Part shown: piece by piece, positions 1-6,603 of the stretch | Layout: each line of letters opens with the position of its first letter | Position numbering within the stretch: position 1 is the first letter of the stretch | Assembly (NCBI GenBank): GCA_002127415.1 | Contig: MWJR01000064.1 | Coordinates: 1 to 9,887, forward strand | Reading direction: 5' to 3' | Length of the DNA stretch: 9,887 bases | Origin: Calditrichaeota bacterium AABM5.125.24 | Lineage (GTDB): Bacteria > Electryoneota > AABM5-125-24 > Hatepunaeales > Hatepunaeaceae | Program-made: the position numbers and the translations under genes | The notes under the pieces: generated by a model | What the model was told of the DNA's origin: nothing | The model's input: only the letters and a program-made list of their open reading frames with translations | Database searches by the model: none

Positions 1-53
1 TTTCGCGTGGTCAGACGTAAGGGGGGGTCTGAAAGTGTCCGCTATTACCTGCA

Positions 54-73
54 CCCCTTAATATTAATGGGGG
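54..73. repeat. Near-perfect AT palindrome framed by C and G runs
   Basis: A perfect 10-bp palindrome, TTAATATTAA (58-67), is framed by CCCC (54-57) and GGGGG (69-73), giving a 20-bp near-palindrome about 165 bases upstream of nuoL. The same 10-bp core appears upstream of nuoM at 6690-6699. It could be an operator, an insertion site or chance; the sequence alone does not say. Confidence 0.5.
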
Positions 74-112
74 CACTTTATGGTAGACACCAAATCGATT
101 CACTTTGAAGGA

Positions 113-170
113 GGACGGGGCTCTGCACCCGTCCATATTCACAGAGACAGGTACGGAGACCTGTCCTCCT
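113..170. repeat. Tandem GC hairpins, dispersed repeat copy A
   Basis: Two stem-loops lie side by side. GGACGGG (113-119) pairs with CCCGTCC (128-134), and GACAGGT (146-152) pairs with ACCTGTC (159-165). The second hairpin with its CTCCT tail (144-170) matches 6604-6630 upstream of nuoM at 23 of 27 positions by my count. It is therefore a member of a dispersed repeat family rather than a terminator; no T-run follows. Confidence 0.7.
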
Positions 171-236
171 AAGCGAATGTGCACAATATTCCGCCACCCT
201 TAATATAAGAAATATCGTAACAGTCAAGAAACATAA

Positions 237-2183
237 ATGTCCAACCACCTCTACCTCATCCCACTCCTCCCTCTCGCCGGGTTCCTGATCAACGGGCTTC
301 TGGGGAGGAAATTAGGCGATAAGGCCGTCGGATTTATAGGCTCGGCAGTTATCGGGATAGCGTTTGTCCTGTCGGTAGCAGCCTTCGTTGAGCTGCTTGG
401 CCTGCCGGTGCACGAGCGTCATATCGACCGGACCTTCTTCACCTGGCTGGCGGCGGGGAGCCTCGAAGTCCCGTTCGGGCTGCTGCTCGACCCGCTGTCG
501 GCGCTGATGATACTGGTCGTGTCCGGGGTCTCGTTCATCATCCACATCTATTCCATCGGCTATATGCACGGCGACCCCGGCTACCCGCGCTACTTCTCGT
601 TCCTGAACCTGTTCGTCTTCTTTATGCTGCTGCTGGTGCTGGGGGACAACTACCCGATAATGTTCATCGGCTGGGAGGGGGTCGGGCTGTGCAGCTACCT
701 GCTGATCGGCTTCTGGTTCACCGACGAGGCCAGGGCCACCGCCGGCAAGAAGGCGTTCATCGTGAACCGGGTGGGCGACTTCGGCTTCCTGATCGGGCTG
801 TTCCTGATCTTCGCGACCTTCGGAACCCTGTCATACGCCGGGGTGTCCGAGCAGGCGCGGTATTGGGTCGGGCCCGGTTCGGTCATCTTCTGGATAACGC
901 TCTGTATGTTCTTCGGCGCGACCGGCAAGTCGGCGCAGATACCGCTCTACGTCTGGCTGCCCGACGCGATGGCCGGGCCGACCCCGGTATCGGCGCTTAT
1001 CCACGCCGCGACGATGGTCACCGCCGGGGTCTATATGGTGGCGCGGAACTCGTTTCTCTTCGCGCTGGCACCGGCGACCCTGAGCATCATCGCCTGGGTG
1101 GGGGTGTTGACGGCTATCTTCGCCGCCACAATCGCCCTGGTGAACAACGACATCAAGAAGGTGCTGGCCTATTCGACCATATCGCAGCTTGGATATATGT
1201 TCGTCGGTTGCGGGGTGGGGGCTTATGCGGCCGGCATCACGCACCTGATGACCCACGCCTTCTTCAAGGCGCTGCTGTTCCTTGGCGCCGGGTCGGTGAT
1301 ACACGCCATTCAACACGCTCACGAACGGGCGGGCTTTGTCGGCGACCCGCAGGACATCCGCTATATGGGGGGGCTGAGGCGCAAGCTGCCGACCACCTAC
1401 TGGACGTTCGCGGTGGCCTGTGTGGCAATTGCCGGCATCCCCCCCTTCTCCGGCTTCTTCAGTAAGGACGAGATCATCTGGAGGTCGTTTGCCGGGGGAC
1501 ATCCCGCGGTCGGTGTTGTGGCGATGATAGCGGCGGGGCTGACGGCGTTCTATATGTTCCGTCTTCTATATTTGACCTTCCACGGCGGCTGGCGGGGGCG
1601 GCGCGATCAGGCGGACCACCTGCACGAGTCGCCTCCGGTGATGACCATGCCGTTAGTGGTGCTGGGTCTGCTGTCGATTGTCGGCGGCTGGGTGGCGATC
1701 CCGCACGTCCTCGGCGGGGGGATGCGCCTCGAGCACTTCCTGGCGCCGTCGTTCCGCATAGCCGAGGAGCTGTCGGTGATGCACGGTCATCATTCGGTCT
1801 CGGCGGAATACCTGGTGATGATACTGTCGGTGGCGTTGGCGGTGGGGGGGATACTGTGGGCGCGGGCGTGGTATATCCGCAATCCGGAAGCCCCGAAGCG
1901 GGCCCTCGCGCGGGCCAAATGGCTCTACCGGCTGCTGCTCAACAAGTATTATGTGGACGAGATCTACGATTATGCCTTCGTTCAGACCACCCTTGCCTTC
2001 GGGGACGGAGCCTGGCGCTGGTTTGACATACCCATCGTCGATGGGCTGGTGAATGGGCTGGCGAAGCTGGTGGGCTGGATGGGGATGGTGATCAGGCGGG
2101 TGCAGACCGGGTTGGTCAGCAACTACGCCCTGATGATGGCGATCGGGATTATACTGGTGGTCGGATATATGGTTTGGAAATGA
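237..2183 (+). CDS. nuoL: NADH-quinone oxidoreductase subunit L (complex I)
   Basis: This is the large antiporter-like subunit at the distal end of the complex I membrane arm, which carries protons across the inner membrane as quinone is reduced. The 648 residues are near full family length (about 610-660). Signature residues are visible: E147 in FIGWEGVG, K231 in GKSAQIPLYVWLPDAM, H256 in LIHAATMV, H336 and H340 in THLMTHAFFKALLFLG with K344, and K410-D411 in FSGFFSKDE. Residues about 560-648 include the YYVDEIYD segment typical of the NuoL C-terminal extension (lateral helix plus last membrane segment), which NuoM and NuoN lack. The ATG start gives a normal N-terminus (LYLIPLLPLAGFLING) but has no clear Shine-Dalgarno. 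nuoM is not next to it: about 4.6 kb of other genes intervene. A distant Mrp or hydrogenase homologue is less likely because a true nuoM is nearby. Confidence 0.97.
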   Translation: MSNHLYLIPLLPLAGFLINGLLGRKLGDKAVGFIGSAVIGIAFVLSVAAFVELLGLPVHERHIDRTFFTWLAAGSLEVPFGLLLDPLSALMILVVSGVSFIIHIYSIGYMHGDPGYPRYFSFLNLFVFFMLLLVLGDNYPIMFIGWEGVGLCSYLLIGFWFTDEARATAGKKAFIVNRVGDFGFLIGLFLIFATFGTLSYAGVSEQARYWVGPGSVIFWITLCMFFGATGKSAQIPLYVWLPDAMAGPTPVSALIHAATMVTAGVYMVARNSFLFALAPATLSIIAWVGVLTAIFAATIALVNNDIKKVLAYSTISQLGYMFVGCGVGAYAAGITHLMTHAFFKALLFLGAGSVIHAIQHAHERAGFVGDPQDIRYMGGLRRKLPTTYWTFAVACVAIAGIPPFSGFFSKDEIIWRSFAGGHPAVGVVAMIAAGLTAFYMFRLLYLTFHGGWRGRRDQADHLHESPPVMTMPLVVLGLLSIVGGWVAIPHVLGGGMRLEHFLAPSFRIAEELSVMHGHHSVSAEYLVMILSVALAVGGILWARAWYIRNPEAPKRALARAKWLYRLLLNKYYVDEIYDYAFVQTTLAFGDGAWRWFDIPIVDGLVNGLAKLVGWMGMVIRRVQTGLVSNYALMMAIGIILVVGYMVWK

Positions 2184-2186
2184 GTT

Positions 2187-2246
2187 GCAAGTCGCAAGTC
2201 GCAAGTAGCAGGTGAAATATATCTGGACTTGCGACTTGCGACTTGC
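2187..2246. repeat. Large inverted repeat made of GCAAGTC heptamers
   Basis: Starting 4 bases after the nuoL stop, the left arm (2187-2206) is nearly three units of GCAAGTC. The right arm (2227-2246) is its exact 20-bp reverse complement, with a 20-base loop (2207-2226) rich in A and T. GACTTGC-type units continue slightly past the right arm, to about 2256. As RNA this would fold into a long 3' hairpin that could stabilise or end the nuoL transcript. No U-run follows, so I do not call it an intrinsic terminator. Confidence 0.85.
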
Positions 2247-2292
2247 GACTTGAGACTTTCCACTTTGTAATCTGACAACTTGTTTATTAGAG

Positions 2293-2562
2293 ATGCGCAT
2301 CATGAACATCTACATTATGAAGAACTTCACCCTGCGGGAGGTCTATTTCGGGCTGGCGGAGGGTGACTGCCGCGAGGTGGTGGCGGCTCACGAGGGCAAT
2401 GAACTAAGCCCGGTGGGACACTGGCGGTGGGATTCGGAGGCGATCAAGTGGGGCGAGGTCGAGGGCAATCTGCACGACGAGCTTGCCAGATCCTTCATCC
2501 AGGCGCTGCGCCGCGAGCCGCCGGATGACGACTGGGTCGTAGTGATGGGGGGGAATGATTGA
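2293..2562 (+). CDS. Small protein of unknown function
   Basis: I do not recognise this 89-residue protein. It is acidic and soluble-looking, with no membrane segment, signal peptide or cysteine cluster (one Cys, in EGDCREVV). Its central part is tryptophan-rich (GHWRWDSEAIKWGEVEGN) and is followed by a likely helix (HDELARSFIQALRREPPDDDW) and a hydrophobic end. Base composition matches nuoL and nuoM, so it looks native to the chromosome. The start is uncertain: ATG 2293 has little Shine-Dalgarno signal, and ATG 2317 (MKNFTLREVYFGLAEGD) is an equally natural start that would remove eight residues. The gene sits 109 bases after nuoL, beyond a large hairpin, and a GGATGAA repeat begins right after its TGA. 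Confidence 0.6.
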   Translation: MRIMNIYIMKNFTLREVYFGLAEGDCREVVAAHEGNELSPVGHWRWDSEAIKWGEVEGNLHDELARSFIQALRREPPDDDWVVVMGGND

Positions 2563-2563
2563 A

Positions 2564-2598
2564 GGATGAAGGATGAAGGATGAAGGGGGGAGGATGAG
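2564..2598. repeat. GGATGAA heptamer tandem repeat, array 1
   Basis: Three exact GGATGAA units (2564-2584), a degenerate GGGGGGA and a GGATGAG follow the stop codon of the 89-codon gene within two bases. The same heptamer recurs after marR (3167-3194) and after nuoM (8332-8390). Read on the minus strand the unit gives an open ILHPSS-type frame, which creates spurious ORFs there. Confidence 0.9.
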
Positions 2599-2632
2599 GG
2601 GGCAAGCCGGCTGCGGGCGGCTTAATAAAGCG

Positions 2633-2666
2633 ACGGGGAGGGACGACTTCAATCGTCCGCCTTAAG
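2633..2666 (+). repeat. 34-bp hairpin element, copy 1 (upstream of marR)
   Basis: The element begins ACGGGGAG, forms a 6-bp stem GGACGA (2641-2646) / TCGTCC (2653-2658), and ends CTTAAG. A second copy of identical length lies at 3194-3227. The two differ at six positions, and four of these form two compensated stem pairs (G-C to C-G, and A-T to C-G). This supports a conserved folded form. It ends 48 bases before the marR start. Confidence 0.75.
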
Positions 2667-2714
2667 TGGAACACGCTCCATAAGTAGTAAGACCTGGACA
2701 CGAGAACACCAACT

Positions 2715-3179
2715 TTGTCGAGAGAAAAGCCACCGGAGCTGTCCGACGATGATGTGAGGGCGATAAGCTGCTACAGGTCTCTCGTCCGGGCGACGTTATC
2801 GATCAAAGGGAGTCTGTCCCGGCAGGTGAGGAAATTCAAGTTGAGCGAGGCACAATTCGGGATGCTGGAACTCCTCTACCGCGAGGGGACGATGACGCAG
2901 AAGGAAATCGCTGGGGAACTGGGGGTAAGTTACGGGGAGATCACTCACTTGGTCGAGAAGCTGCGGGAAAAGAAGATGGCGGCGAGGCGGCGAAGAGCGA
3001 TTGACAGGCGGTTTATAGTTATAGGCATAACCTCGTTTGGCAGGTGGTATATGGAGTATGCCGAGCCGTCGGCGGTGAAGATTATTGCCGACGGTATGAA
3101 GCTGCTGGCGGCGGAGGAGCAGGAGGAGTTGATGAGGCTGTGCAAGAAGGTGGAAGAAGGGGAGAAGGATGAGGGATGA
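2715..3179 (+). CDS. MarR-family transcriptional regulator
   Basis: The 154-residue length is typical of MarR dimers, which bind palindromic operators and often respond to small ligands. The winged-helix core is clear: FGMLELLYREGTMTQKEIAGELGVS (helix-turn-helix, about 55-79), the recognition helix YGEITHLVEKLREKKM, then the wing with RRRRAIDRRFIVIGITSFG (DRR is a family hallmark). Long helices at both ends would form the dimer interface. The start is a TTG: a TAA lies in frame at 2688-2690 and no ATG falls between. The Shine-Dalgarno is weak, so a GTG at codon 13 is an alternative. The last residues (KDEG) and the stop codon are written in GGATGA heptamer units, so the repeat has extended into the gene end. 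The target is unknown; it may control itself, orf89 or the nuo genes. It is flanked by two copies of a 34-bp hairpin element. Confidence 0.88.
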   Translation: MSREKPPELSDDDVRAISCYRSLVRATLSIKGSLSRQVRKFKLSEAQFGMLELLYREGTMTQKEIAGELGVSYGEITHLVEKLREKKMAARRRRAIDRRFIVIGITSFGRWYMEYAEPSAVKIIADGMKLLAAEEQEELMRLCKKVEEGEKDEG

Positions 3180-3194
3180 AGGATGAAGGATGAA
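3167..3194. repeat. GGATGAA heptamer tandem repeat, array 2
   Basis: Four units (GGATGAG, then GGATGAA three times) overlap the last four codons and the TGA of the MarR gene. Degenerate relatives continue to about 3262 (runs of G, GGATGAT, GGATGAA). Confidence 0.9.
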
Positions 3195-3227
3195 CGGGGA
3201 GCGCCGACTTCAGTCGGCGACCTTAAG
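3194..3227 (+). repeat. 34-bp hairpin element, copy 2 (downstream of marR)
   Basis: Same layout as the copy at 2633-2666: ACGGGGAG, then the stem CGCCGACT (3202-3209) / AGTCGGCG (3212-3219), then CCTTAAG. It is in direct orientation relative to copy 1. Stem positions 1/18 and 3/16 of the hairpin have both changed together, which keeps the pairing. Confidence 0.75.
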
Positions 3228-3265
3228 CAGGCAGGGGGGGAGGATGATGGCGGAAGGATGAATCT

Positions 3266-3286
3266 CCCCCCTGCTATGCGGGGGGG
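3266..3286. repeat. C-run/G-run hairpin
   Basis: CCCCCC (3266-3271) pairs with the G-run at 3281-3286, and an inner GC/GC pair closes a TAT loop. A second run of eight or so G follows at 3294-3301. It forms part of the hairpin cluster upstream of the methyltransferase. It is not followed by a T-run on the plus strand. Confidence 0.65.
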
Positions 3287-3308
3287 AATAAAAGGGGGGG
3301 GTAGTGGA

Positions 3309-3326
3309 ACAGACATTCCTGTCTGT
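3309..3326. repeat. ACAGACA/TGTCTGT hairpin
   Basis: A perfect 7-bp stem (3309-3315 with 3320-3326) closes a TTCC loop. It is loosely related to the GGACAGGT hairpins at 146-165 and 6605-6626. Confidence 0.6.
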
Positions 3327-3335
3327 CCATAGGGA

Positions 3336-3377
3336 CGCCGACGCCTGCCCCGGACTACGACCCGGGATCAGTCGGCG
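3336..3377. repeat. CGCCGAC/GTCGGCG long-loop hairpin
   Basis: CGCCGAC (3336-3342) pairs with GTCGGCG (3371-3377) around a GC-rich interior that has its own CCCGG/CCGGG pairing. The arms match the stem of the 34-bp element at 3194-3227, so this may be a third copy with an insertion in its loop. Confidence 0.55.
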
Positions 3378-3386
3378 ACCGCTATC

Positions 3387-3413
3387 GTCATTCCCGCGCA
3401 GGCGGGAATCCAG
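3387..3413 (-). repeat. CTGGATTCCCG palindromic element, copy 1
   Basis: ATTCCCGC (3390-3397) and GCGGGAAT (3402-3409) form an 8-bp stem with a 4-base loop. Read on the minus strand the element starts CTGGATTCCCG and ends CGGGAATGAC. It ends 17 bases before the methyltransferase ATG. An opposite-orientation copy lies at 6504-6531, after the SEC-C gene. The shape recalls the neisserial dRS3 form (ATTCCC, spacer, GGGAAT), though relatedness is not shown. Confidence 0.8.
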
Positions 3414-3430
3414 GTTAAAAGGAGCGTACT

Positions 3431-5056
3431 ATGAACGAACTTTATTACGGTGACAATCTGGATGTTCTTCGCGAGAAGATCCCAGATGGCTCGGTGGACC
3501 TTATCTATCTTGATCCCCCATTCAACAGCCAAAGGTCATATAACGTCATCTTCAAAGACAAGTCAGGACGGCAGCCTGCGTCTCAAGTAGATGCTTTTGA
3601 AGATACATGGAGATGGACTCCAAATACAGGGAAAATATTTGATGAGCTTATCCATCTTGACTACGCTTCTCATCAATTAAAACAACTTATGCTGGCGTTT
3701 AAGCAGTTTCTGAGCACCAGCGATATGATGGCATACCTGACAATGATGGCAATCCGACTGGTGGAATTGCATAAGAGGCTCAAAGGCACCGGCGGCCTAT
3801 ACCTTCATTGCGATTCAACCGCAAGCCATTATCTCAAGATTCTGCTTGATCACATCTTCGGAATACAGAACTATCGCAATGAAATAATTTGGAAGAGGAC
3901 GCTTGGCCATCATCTTTCCACAAAGTCGTTTGATAGGATGAATGACACTATCCTCTTCTATTCTAAAGGTGAAAAATACACTTTTCATTCTCAATATGAG
4001 GAACTATCTGAGGATGAAATAAACGAGAAGTTCCCTCACATCGAATCAGAGACTGGACGACGATTCACGCATGAGAAACTTGAACAATCTTCCAACGCCT
4101 ATAGTAAGGGTGAAGTTCGGATAATCCAGGGGAAGAAGGTCATTAGCAATTTGGGTTGGAGATGGCAACAGGATACATTTTATACGCGTCTTGCCGAGAA
4201 CCCTTATTTGATTTATTGGACAAAGAAGGGACGACCGAGGTATAAGCGATATGCAGATGAATACCTTGGGAGGAAATATGGGAATTTATGGGACGACTTG
4301 ATGCCAATGGGTTCACAAGACAGAGAACGACAAGGCTATCAAACTCAAAAAACGGTCGCGTTGATGGAGCGGATTATAAAGGCATCATCCAACGAAGACG
4401 ATACTGTCCTCGATCCTTTCTGTGGTTGTGGAACAACCATTATCGCTGCCGAAATGCTTGGTCGAAGGTGGATTGGAATTGATATCACCTACTATGCGGT
4501 TGGCCTCGTAAAAGACAGGCTCTCAAAGTTTACAAATGTGCAATATACAGAGACCGGCATTCCCAAATCGTATGAAGATGCAGTTCAACTCGCGAAGACT
4601 TCCAAATTCCAGTTTGAAGCTTGGGCAGTTTATGCTCTGGTAAAGGGTCAGCCGTTTAAGAGCAAAGGGGGAGGCGATACCGGCATAGACGGATTTCTAT
4701 ACTTCACAGATTATGAGCGCAAGCATCACAAGGTAATCATAGAGGTCAAGGGTGGTGACTATAAGCCCAAAGATATACGCGCTCTGAAACAGGTTATGGA
4801 CAGGGAGGGGTCTCCTCTGGGTTTAATAATCGCTTTGGAAGAGCCGACAAGAGGGATGATAGCTGAAGCCGCAGGAATGGGAAGGTGGAAACTGCCGGGA
4901 GGTAGGACGGACTACCCTGTTCTTCAGATATACACGATAAAAAATTACTTTGATAAATTGAAGCCGGATATTCCGGATACCAGCGGGACGCTTCAGGAGG
5001 CGAAAAAGTTAATTAGGGGAAAAGACAAACATCCGAAGTTGCCGGGGATAGGATAG
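3431..5056 (+). CDS. Site-specific DNA methyltransferase fused to a PD-(D/E)XK nuclease-like domain
   Basis: The protein transfers a methyl group from S-adenosylmethionine to DNA, most likely to the amino group of adenine or cytosine. Order along 541 residues: an N-terminal LYYGDNLDVL leading to the catalytic DPPF (28-31), a long variable target-recognition region (about 40-300), then the cofactor motif DPFCGCGTT (328-336) and GIDI (349-352). This IV-before-I order is the beta class, as in Type III Mod proteins. After residue 390 a second domain follows: EAWAVYALV, GGGDTGIDG (D420), IIEVKGG (E438, K440). This fits a D...ExK restriction-nuclease (Mrr-like) core, so one chain may modify and cut DNA. 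Nuclease activity is inferred from motifs only. AAGGAG at 3419-3424, six bases before ATG, is one of the best ribosome sites in the window. Codon use is less GC-rich than in the nuo genes, suggesting transfer. Confidence 0.9.
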   Translation: MNELYYGDNLDVLREKIPDGSVDLIYLDPPFNSQRSYNVIFKDKSGRQPASQVDAFEDTWRWTPNTGKIFDELIHLDYASHQLKQLMLAFKQFLSTSDMMAYLTMMAIRLVELHKRLKGTGGLYLHCDSTASHYLKILLDHIFGIQNYRNEIIWKRTLGHHLSTKSFDRMNDTILFYSKGEKYTFHSQYEELSEDEINEKFPHIESETGRRFTHEKLEQSSNAYSKGEVRIIQGKKVISNLGWRWQQDTFYTRLAENPYLIYWTKKGRPRYKRYADEYLGRKYGNLWDDLMPMGSQDRERQGYQTQKTVALMERIIKASSNEDDTVLDPFCGCGTTIIAAEMLGRRWIGIDITYYAVGLVKDRLSKFTNVQYTETGIPKSYEDAVQLAKTSKFQFEAWAVYALVKGQPFKSKGGGDTGIDGFLYFTDYERKHHKVIIEVKGGDYKPKDIRALKQVMDREGSPLGLIIALEEPTRGMIAEAAGMGRWKLPGGRTDYPVLQIYTIKNYFDKLKPDIPDTSGTLQEAKKLIRGKDKHPKLPGIG

Positions 5057-5275
5057 TGGCGAGCAAAACGGGACACACAAAATAATAGAAAAACAAGGAT
5101 TAATTGCGTCGACGAAGATGGTCAACTACATCGACTGGATAGCAGTGATGGATGGTGGATGTTAGTTGAACGCATCAGTTACCAAGAATTATAATAACTG
5201 AGAGATCTCTACCATACGGTTATATGAGCAACCTTTTATTGAGTGAGTAATCCAATATAAAATCGCACTTTAATT

Positions 5276-6421
5276 ATGAGCAAAAAAATGTATAAATTAG
5301 GAAGGAATGAGCTTTGCTTATGCGGCAGCGGTATTAAGTACAAATACTGCTGCTATGAAAAACATCAAGATCTCGGTATTAAAGGTGATATGCTAAAGAT
5401 TTTGCACTTTGAAGGTAATAGAAGATTTAAGATGCCGAGAGAATGGAGAGAAAGATATGGTGATTTAAAACCAATAATTCATGAGGACATTGGTGGCTAT
5501 AAGTTCGTTGCTGTTGGAAATACACTATATTGGTCAAAACGTTGGAAGTTCTTTAATGAGTTTCTTGAGGAGTATGTTTTACATGTGTTAGGCTTGGATT
5601 GGTGTAAAGGCGAAATTCAAAAAGACTTCAGTGATAGACATATAGTATTACAGTGGCGAGAATCAATGTATGAATACCTTAACAAGCATGGAGAACGAGA
5701 TGGAAATGTATTTTATGTAGATGTTAACGGTATAACAAAAGCCTACCTGCTTCTTGCTTATGATCTATACATCTTAAGACATCACTCCTCATTACAGAAT
5801 GAAGTAGTTAGAAGATTGAAACTTAAAGATCATTTTCAGGGCGCTCGATATGAACTATTCGTTGCCTCTATATTCGTTCGAGCAGGATTTGATATAAGTT
5901 TTGAAGAAGAATCAGATCCTTCAAAAAAACATCCTGAATTCATTGCTCAACATAAAGCAAGTAAGCAAAAATTTGCAGTGGAGGCAAAAAGTAGGCATCG
6001 ACCAGGTATATTAAATTTCCCAGGAGATCGTTCAGAAGATGAAGTTGCCGGTGTTAAGTATCTTCTTTGGAAAGCATTTGATAAAGATGTACAGATGCCC
6101 TACGCAATTTTCATAGACCTTAACTTACCTCCTAGCGACGATCCTTTTTTCAAGAGAACTTGGTTCGAAGAGATACCAAAATCAATTGATCAGATAATTC
6201 AAAGTCACGGATTTAAGACCGATCCATTTAATTTTATTTATTTTACTAATCATCCATATCATTATGCTGATCAAGAAGATCAATCACCAAGATCAGACTC
6301 ATTTGCTGCAATTTCACGTAATCCCCGAATAAAGGGTGATTATAAAAAAATCTTCAACGCGGTGATGAAAGTAATGGATTCCTATGATGTAATTCCGAAC
6401 AGGTTTGAAGATGCTGACTAG
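5276..6421 (+). CDS. SEC-C motif protein with nuclease-like core, possible restriction partner
   Basis: The 381-residue protein opens with a SEC-C zinc motif, NELCLCGSGIKYKYCC (C14, C16, C25, C26), first known from the SecA C-terminus and found on many unrelated proteins. Residues about 186-240 contain FQGARYELFVASIFVRAGFDI, KHPEF and FAVEAKSR. With E193, E221 and E236/K238 this resembles a PD-(D/E)XK nuclease fold with an ExK pair. The middle (40-185) is unrecognised. There is no signal peptide or membrane segment. It lies 219 bases after the methyltransferase, in a gap with no gene or clear terminator. A TATAAA at 5256-5261 may be a -10 box of its own promoter, as no good -35 or Shine-Dalgarno is seen. 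It is by far the most AT-rich gene here, with many ATA, TTA and AGA codons, a strong sign of transfer. A restriction role is inference from position and motif. Confidence 0.75.
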   Translation: MSKKMYKLGRNELCLCGSGIKYKYCCYEKHQDLGIKGDMLKILHFEGNRRFKMPREWRERYGDLKPIIHEDIGGYKFVAVGNTLYWSKRWKFFNEFLEEYVLHVLGLDWCKGEIQKDFSDRHIVLQWRESMYEYLNKHGERDGNVFYVDVNGITKAYLLLAYDLYILRHHSSLQNEVVRRLKLKDHFQGARYELFVASIFVRAGFDISFEEESDPSKKHPEFIAQHKASKQKFAVEAKSRHRPGILNFPGDRSEDEVAGVKYLLWKAFDKDVQMPYAIFIDLNLPPSDDPFFKRTWFEEIPKSIDQIIQSHGFKTDPFNFIYFTNHPYHYADQEDQSPRSDSFAAISRNPRIKGDYKKIFNAVMKVMDSYDVIPNRFEDAD

Positions 6422-6450
6422 TCTACATTTGTCTAATTATTAAAAGTGGT

Positions 6451-6464
6451 GGGTGCCGGGTGCC
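6451..6464. repeat. GGGTGCC heptamer doublet
   Basis: Two exact units of GGGTGCC begin 30 bases after the stop of the SEC-C gene. Only two units exist, so on its own it could be chance. It is listed because its period equals that of the GGATGAA and GCAAGTC arrays. Confidence 0.5.
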
Positions 6465-6503
6465 CCGAATTGCTTGTCAATCCGGGTATTGTTAAGTTAC
6501 AAT

Positions 6504-6531
6504 CTGGATTCCCGATTAGGTCGGGAATGAC
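6504..6531 (+). repeat. CTGGATTCCCG palindromic element, copy 2
   Basis: ATTCCCGA (6508-6515) and TCGGGAAT (6521-6528) form an 8-bp stem with a 5-base loop, flanked by CTGG and GAC exactly as in the inverted copy at 3387-3413. The two copies bracket the methyltransferase and SEC-C genes. Confidence 0.8.
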
Positions 6532-6603
6532 AAAGAGGATGGTGTCCGCGGGAATGACAATTAGGGATTCTTCATCCGACAGTTGACGGATTCAGAATGA
6601 CAA

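Larger units (their letters stand above)
1..236. other. Non-coding upstream region of nuoL with small hairpins
   Basis: No gene is supported here. Frame 1 is open from the window edge to a TGA at 106-108 (35 codons). It could be the tail of an upstream gene, but it runs through palindromic DNA and the peptide resembles nothing I know. The stretch holds a short stem (TCAGAC at 11-16 with GTCTGA at 27-32), a C-run/G-run palindrome around TTAATATTAA (54-73), and two GC hairpins between 113 and 165. A TAATAT at 201-206 could be a -10 box, but I see no convincing -35. There is no nuoK or other complex I gene here, although nuoK normally precedes nuoL. Confidence 0.5.

Noticed and set aside
1..108. 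C-terminal end of an upstream gene in frame 1
   Set aside because: Only 35 codons, running through palindromic DNA, with no recognisable family; too weak to call.
689..1465. Plus- and minus-strand open frames inside nuoL (also 831-1502 and 1653-2309 minus)
   Set aside because: Shadows of the nuoL frame, with no family resemblance and biased composition.
2184..2260. Rho-independent terminator after nuoL
   Set aside because: The stem is strong, but the 20-base loop is long and there is no T-run after the right arm.
5057..5275. Gene remnant between the methyltransferase and SEC-C genes
   Set aside because: Only a 15-codon ATG frame is seen near 5118, with no ribosome site and no recognisable product.
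3431..6421. Insertion sequence or transposon carrying the restriction genes
   Set aside because: No transposase, integrase, target-site duplication or tRNA attachment site is visible. Only the inverted palindromes flank the pair.
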